The notes beneath the pieces are model-generated. The model saw nothing but the letters and a program-made list of their open reading frames with translations. It did not search any database and was not told the DNA's origin. From the NCBI GenBank assembly GCA_963662175.1, contig OY759218.1:55001427-55065426 (forward strand): DNA of 64,000 nt, read 5' to 3'. Positions 62,158-64,000 of the stretch are shown here, piece after piece. Numbering within the stretch: position 1 is the stretch's first letter; each line of letters starts with the position of its first letter. The position numbers were made by a program, and so were the translations under genes. Origin of the DNA: Aradus depressus. Taxonomy: Eukaryota; Arthropoda; Insecta; Hemiptera; Aradidae.

Positions 62158-63224
62158 TATAAGCTGGCTCTCTCACCGAGTAAGACCTCGGCCTTACTGA
62201 TGAGGGGGAGACCCGGTGCTCGACAACCCCTGGTTTTGACAGTCCATGGGCGGCACATTGAATGCCCAGCTGTGATAACGTACCTTGGGGTGCGGATCGC
62301 ACGAGGCCTGAAAGTGACGCCCCACGTTGTTGCCATTAAAGAAAAGACGATAGCCACTTTCAACGCCCTGAGTCGCCTAGCCCGCGCGACGTGGGGCCTC
62401 GACTATTCCGCGTGTAGGACCATCTACACAGGGGTATTCGTGGCTGTAGCAAGGTACGCTGCTGCAGGTTGGTGGCATCGCCCCACGAATCGGCAGCGCA
62501 CGATTCTGACGCAAGCCCAGAGAGCAGCCCTTTTAAGAGTTACAAGGGCTTATCGTACTGTCTCTACGGCTGCGCTACAGGTACTAGCGGGAGCCGCCCC
62601 CATTGACTTGATCTTGGATGGGGCTGTCGCTTCGTATTTCTGTAGACGCAACATGCCCTTAGGAGCAGATATTGATGAGCCCTTACGTCTAGCCCTAGAG
62701 GAAGAGATGCGCGGACAGTCCAGACCAGTGCGCTGCAAGGACATCGTCCAGAATTGGATTGTGGAAAAATGGCAACAACGTTGGTCACGATGCCCGGATG
62801 GCCGAACGACGTACGCATACTTCCCGGATGTCCGGGTACGCCTTGACTCAACATGGGTACAGCCTAATCACTGGACGTCTCAAATATTATCAGGTCATGG
62901 TGATTTCAACTCCAAGCTGTTCTTCTTTCACAGGAAGAACACCCCGAACTGTTCGTGCGGCGGTATCGAGACTGCAGAACATGTGGTCCTCGAATGCCCG
63001 CTGTACGACCAAGCTAGGGTGGAGTTGATTCATGGGACAAGATCGTATTTGGGACTAGATCTACGGCAGATGGTGACGGAAACTGACTACCCGATGTTCT
63101 GCCGATTCGTCGGCTCCTGGCGGGAGCAGAAACAGGCAATGTAATGATCCCGAGCTTTGCCTAAACGTAGACTGGGTGATGTTGCTGCAACGCAAGGCGC
63201 ACCCTCTTTTAAAACCAACTAAAA
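62158..63224 (+). mobile_element. R1-6: 5'-truncated R1-clade element
   Basis: The 15-bp TSD aggaatggaatttga lies at 62143-62157 and 63225-63239. Starts inside RT after the YxDD box and ends in a short A-rich tail (aaaaccaactaaaa). The remaining frame is open. The intact TSD and open frame suggest a fairly young insertion. Confidence 0.92.
62182..63144 (+). CDS. R1-6 ORF2 C-terminal fragment (open)
   Basis: An open frame ending TAA at 63142-63144. Reads KTSALLMRGRPGARQPL, VITYLGVRIARGLKVTPHVV, RATWGLDYSACRTIYTGVFV, AALQVLAGAAPIDLILDGAV and the zinc tail CSCGGIETAEHVVLECPLYD. It is the thumb-to-C-terminus part of an R1 protein and lacks all catalytic residues, so it is not functional by itself. 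It aligns closely with R1-4 and R1-5. Confidence 0.88.
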   Translation, partial: KTSALLMRGRPGARQPLVLTVHGRHIECPAVITYLGVRIARGLKVTPHVVAIKEKTIATFNALSRLARATWGLDYSACRTIYTGVFVAVARYAAAGWWHRPTNRQRTILTQAQRAALLRVTRAYRTVSTAALQVLAGAAPIDLILDGAVASYFCRRNMPLGADIDEPLRLALEEEMRGQSRPVRCKDIVQNWIVEKWQQRWSRCPDGRTTYAYFPDVRVRLDSTWVQPNHWTSQILSGHGDFNSKLFFFHRKNTPNCSCGGIETAEHVVLECPLYDQARVELIHGTRSYLGLDLRQMVTETDYPMFCRFVGSWREQKQAM

Positions 63225-63239
63225 AGGAATGGAATTTGA

Positions 63240-63607
63240 ATCTTGAACCTAAGCTGGACCGACTGGTGGAGTCGAAATCAGGCAAAACGCATCCGTTCGC
63301 AGTGTATTTTACGTTCAAGGTTACGAAACCATTCAAAAGTTTACAATTCCACCGTCCGAAGTCAAACAAATGGCATTGGTTCCATGGGCCAATGAGAGGG
63401 CAGCTTTGGGGGTCTCCGACCAATAGCGTTTTGTTTTGGTTAAGTAGAGTTTTTTTTCATGGTCATACCCATCATACCCATTCGTGGTCATACTTTCTTA
63501 CCGGCTGACTGAGGTTTTGAATGTGTAGAGAAGCTATTAAAAAAAATACCCATGATACAAAACCAAGAGGGGTTACTGTAGCCTGTACAGGGAGGTGGGT
63601 GAAGTAA
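63240..63607. other. Host flank of R1-6, unassigned
   Basis: Continuation of the sequence interrupted by R1-6. A plus-strand frame runs 63176-63508 across the insertion edge but is not recognised and begins inside R1-6. A short in-frame piece (THDTKPRGVTVACTGRWVK, 63550-63604) lies before a TAA and joins the frame below. Confidence 0.35.
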
Positions 63608-64000
63608 AAATTCTCGGAAAAGATTGGAGTTAAGTTTGGGAGGACGTATGAAAAATGTGGACCACATTTAAAAGCAGAAAAAGAGTATTCCTCGCAAAAA
63701 TTGATGGAAGAGTTCACGTCAAAACTACTACAAATTACAGATTCGAATTCGAGCATGAAGTCGATGAACCTATATTTAAAAAAGGTTGGACCAGGAGAAG
63801 ATGTTTCTATCCCCGTGGAACCAGTAGCCCTAGGAAAACCTATTTCAGTTGAGAAACGGAAGGATCTGGAAACCCTCCTATCAACCATGAGCCATGGGCC
63901 ATGGCAATTGGAGAGAAAACCCTCATTTTCTTATTTCAATGAACTTTTAAGTGATCCTACTGATCTATCTACGCCTCCCATCGAAGAAAACACTGAAATC
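63608..64000 (+). CDS. Unrecognised open frame running off the window
   Basis: 131 codons with no stop from 63608 to the end of the window. The first ATG is at 63704 (MEEFTSKLLQITDSNSSMKS). Later residues: SIPVEPVALGKPISVEKRKD, LETLLSTMSHGPWQLERKPS, FSYFNELLSDPTDLSTPPIE. Composition is balanced, not low-complexity, so it is probably coding. The same frame is also protein-like before the TAA at 63605-63607, so the start may be a broken gene or an exon. No family recognised; it may be a TE Gag or a host exon. Confidence 0.45.

Overview
The window is eukaryotic, AT-rich and made almost wholly of transposable elements (TEs), typical of a repeat-rich arthropod (probably insect) genome. Element types seen: R1-clade and I-type non-LTR retrotransposons, a Jockey-like and an FP-domain LINE, BEL/Pao, Ty3/gypsy and Ty1/copia LTR elements, a Penelope-like element (PLE), PIF/Harbinger and piggyBac DNA elements, and two tRNA-derived SINE families. 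No intact host gene, rRNA, tRNA or CRISPR array was found. The species cannot be named from the sequence.

Layout. 0-5 kb: a Cys-rich ORF with a premature stop, split by a 5'-truncated R1 copy (13-bp target-site duplication, TSD) and followed by a long R1 copy with overlapping ORF1/ORF2. 5-16.3 kb: an old I-type element (I-A) split by a complete younger I-type element (I-B, 7087-13611; TSD acaggtgatttt) whose 1220-residue EN-RT-RNase H polyprotein is open. 16.3-19.8 kb: three adjacent tandem arrays (about 66 bp, about 146 bp, A-rich with a 266-bp higher-order repeat). 20.6-22.9 kb: 3' half of a copia element carrying a Harbinger element (TSD TAA). 22.9-30 kb: a short 145-bp array, two SINE-B copies with TSDs and a broken LINE on the minus strand. 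30-41 kb: copies of an unclassified repeat (here RepA), one forming a foldback holding two SINE-A copies, another split by piggyBac (TSD TTAA) and abutted by Harbinger (TSD TTA); also gypsy, Jockey, R1 and polymerase-like fragments. 41.4-53.7 kb: a gypsy LTR with primer-binding site, then a BEL/Pao element on the minus strand split by a 7,049-bp BEL/Pao element on the plus strand (two 452-bp LTRs differing at one base, 5-bp TSD). 53.7-57.3 kb: an R1 copy split by a second R1 copy (14-bp TSD). 57.6-59.1 kb: a PLE remnant forming a large inverted repeat. 60.7-63.2 kb: an FP-domain LINE and a sixth R1 copy. An unrecognised open frame runs off the right end.

The parts do not form a pathway. Nesting gives relative ages: I-B after I-A; BEL-1 after BEL-2; R1-5 after R1-4; piggyBac after RepA. 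The most notable signal is a hammerhead-ribozyme-like motif (CUGANGA, hairpin, GAAA, short palindrome, complementary flanks) in the PLE arms, in RepA and at 31.76 kb, always with one extra base before the hairpin.
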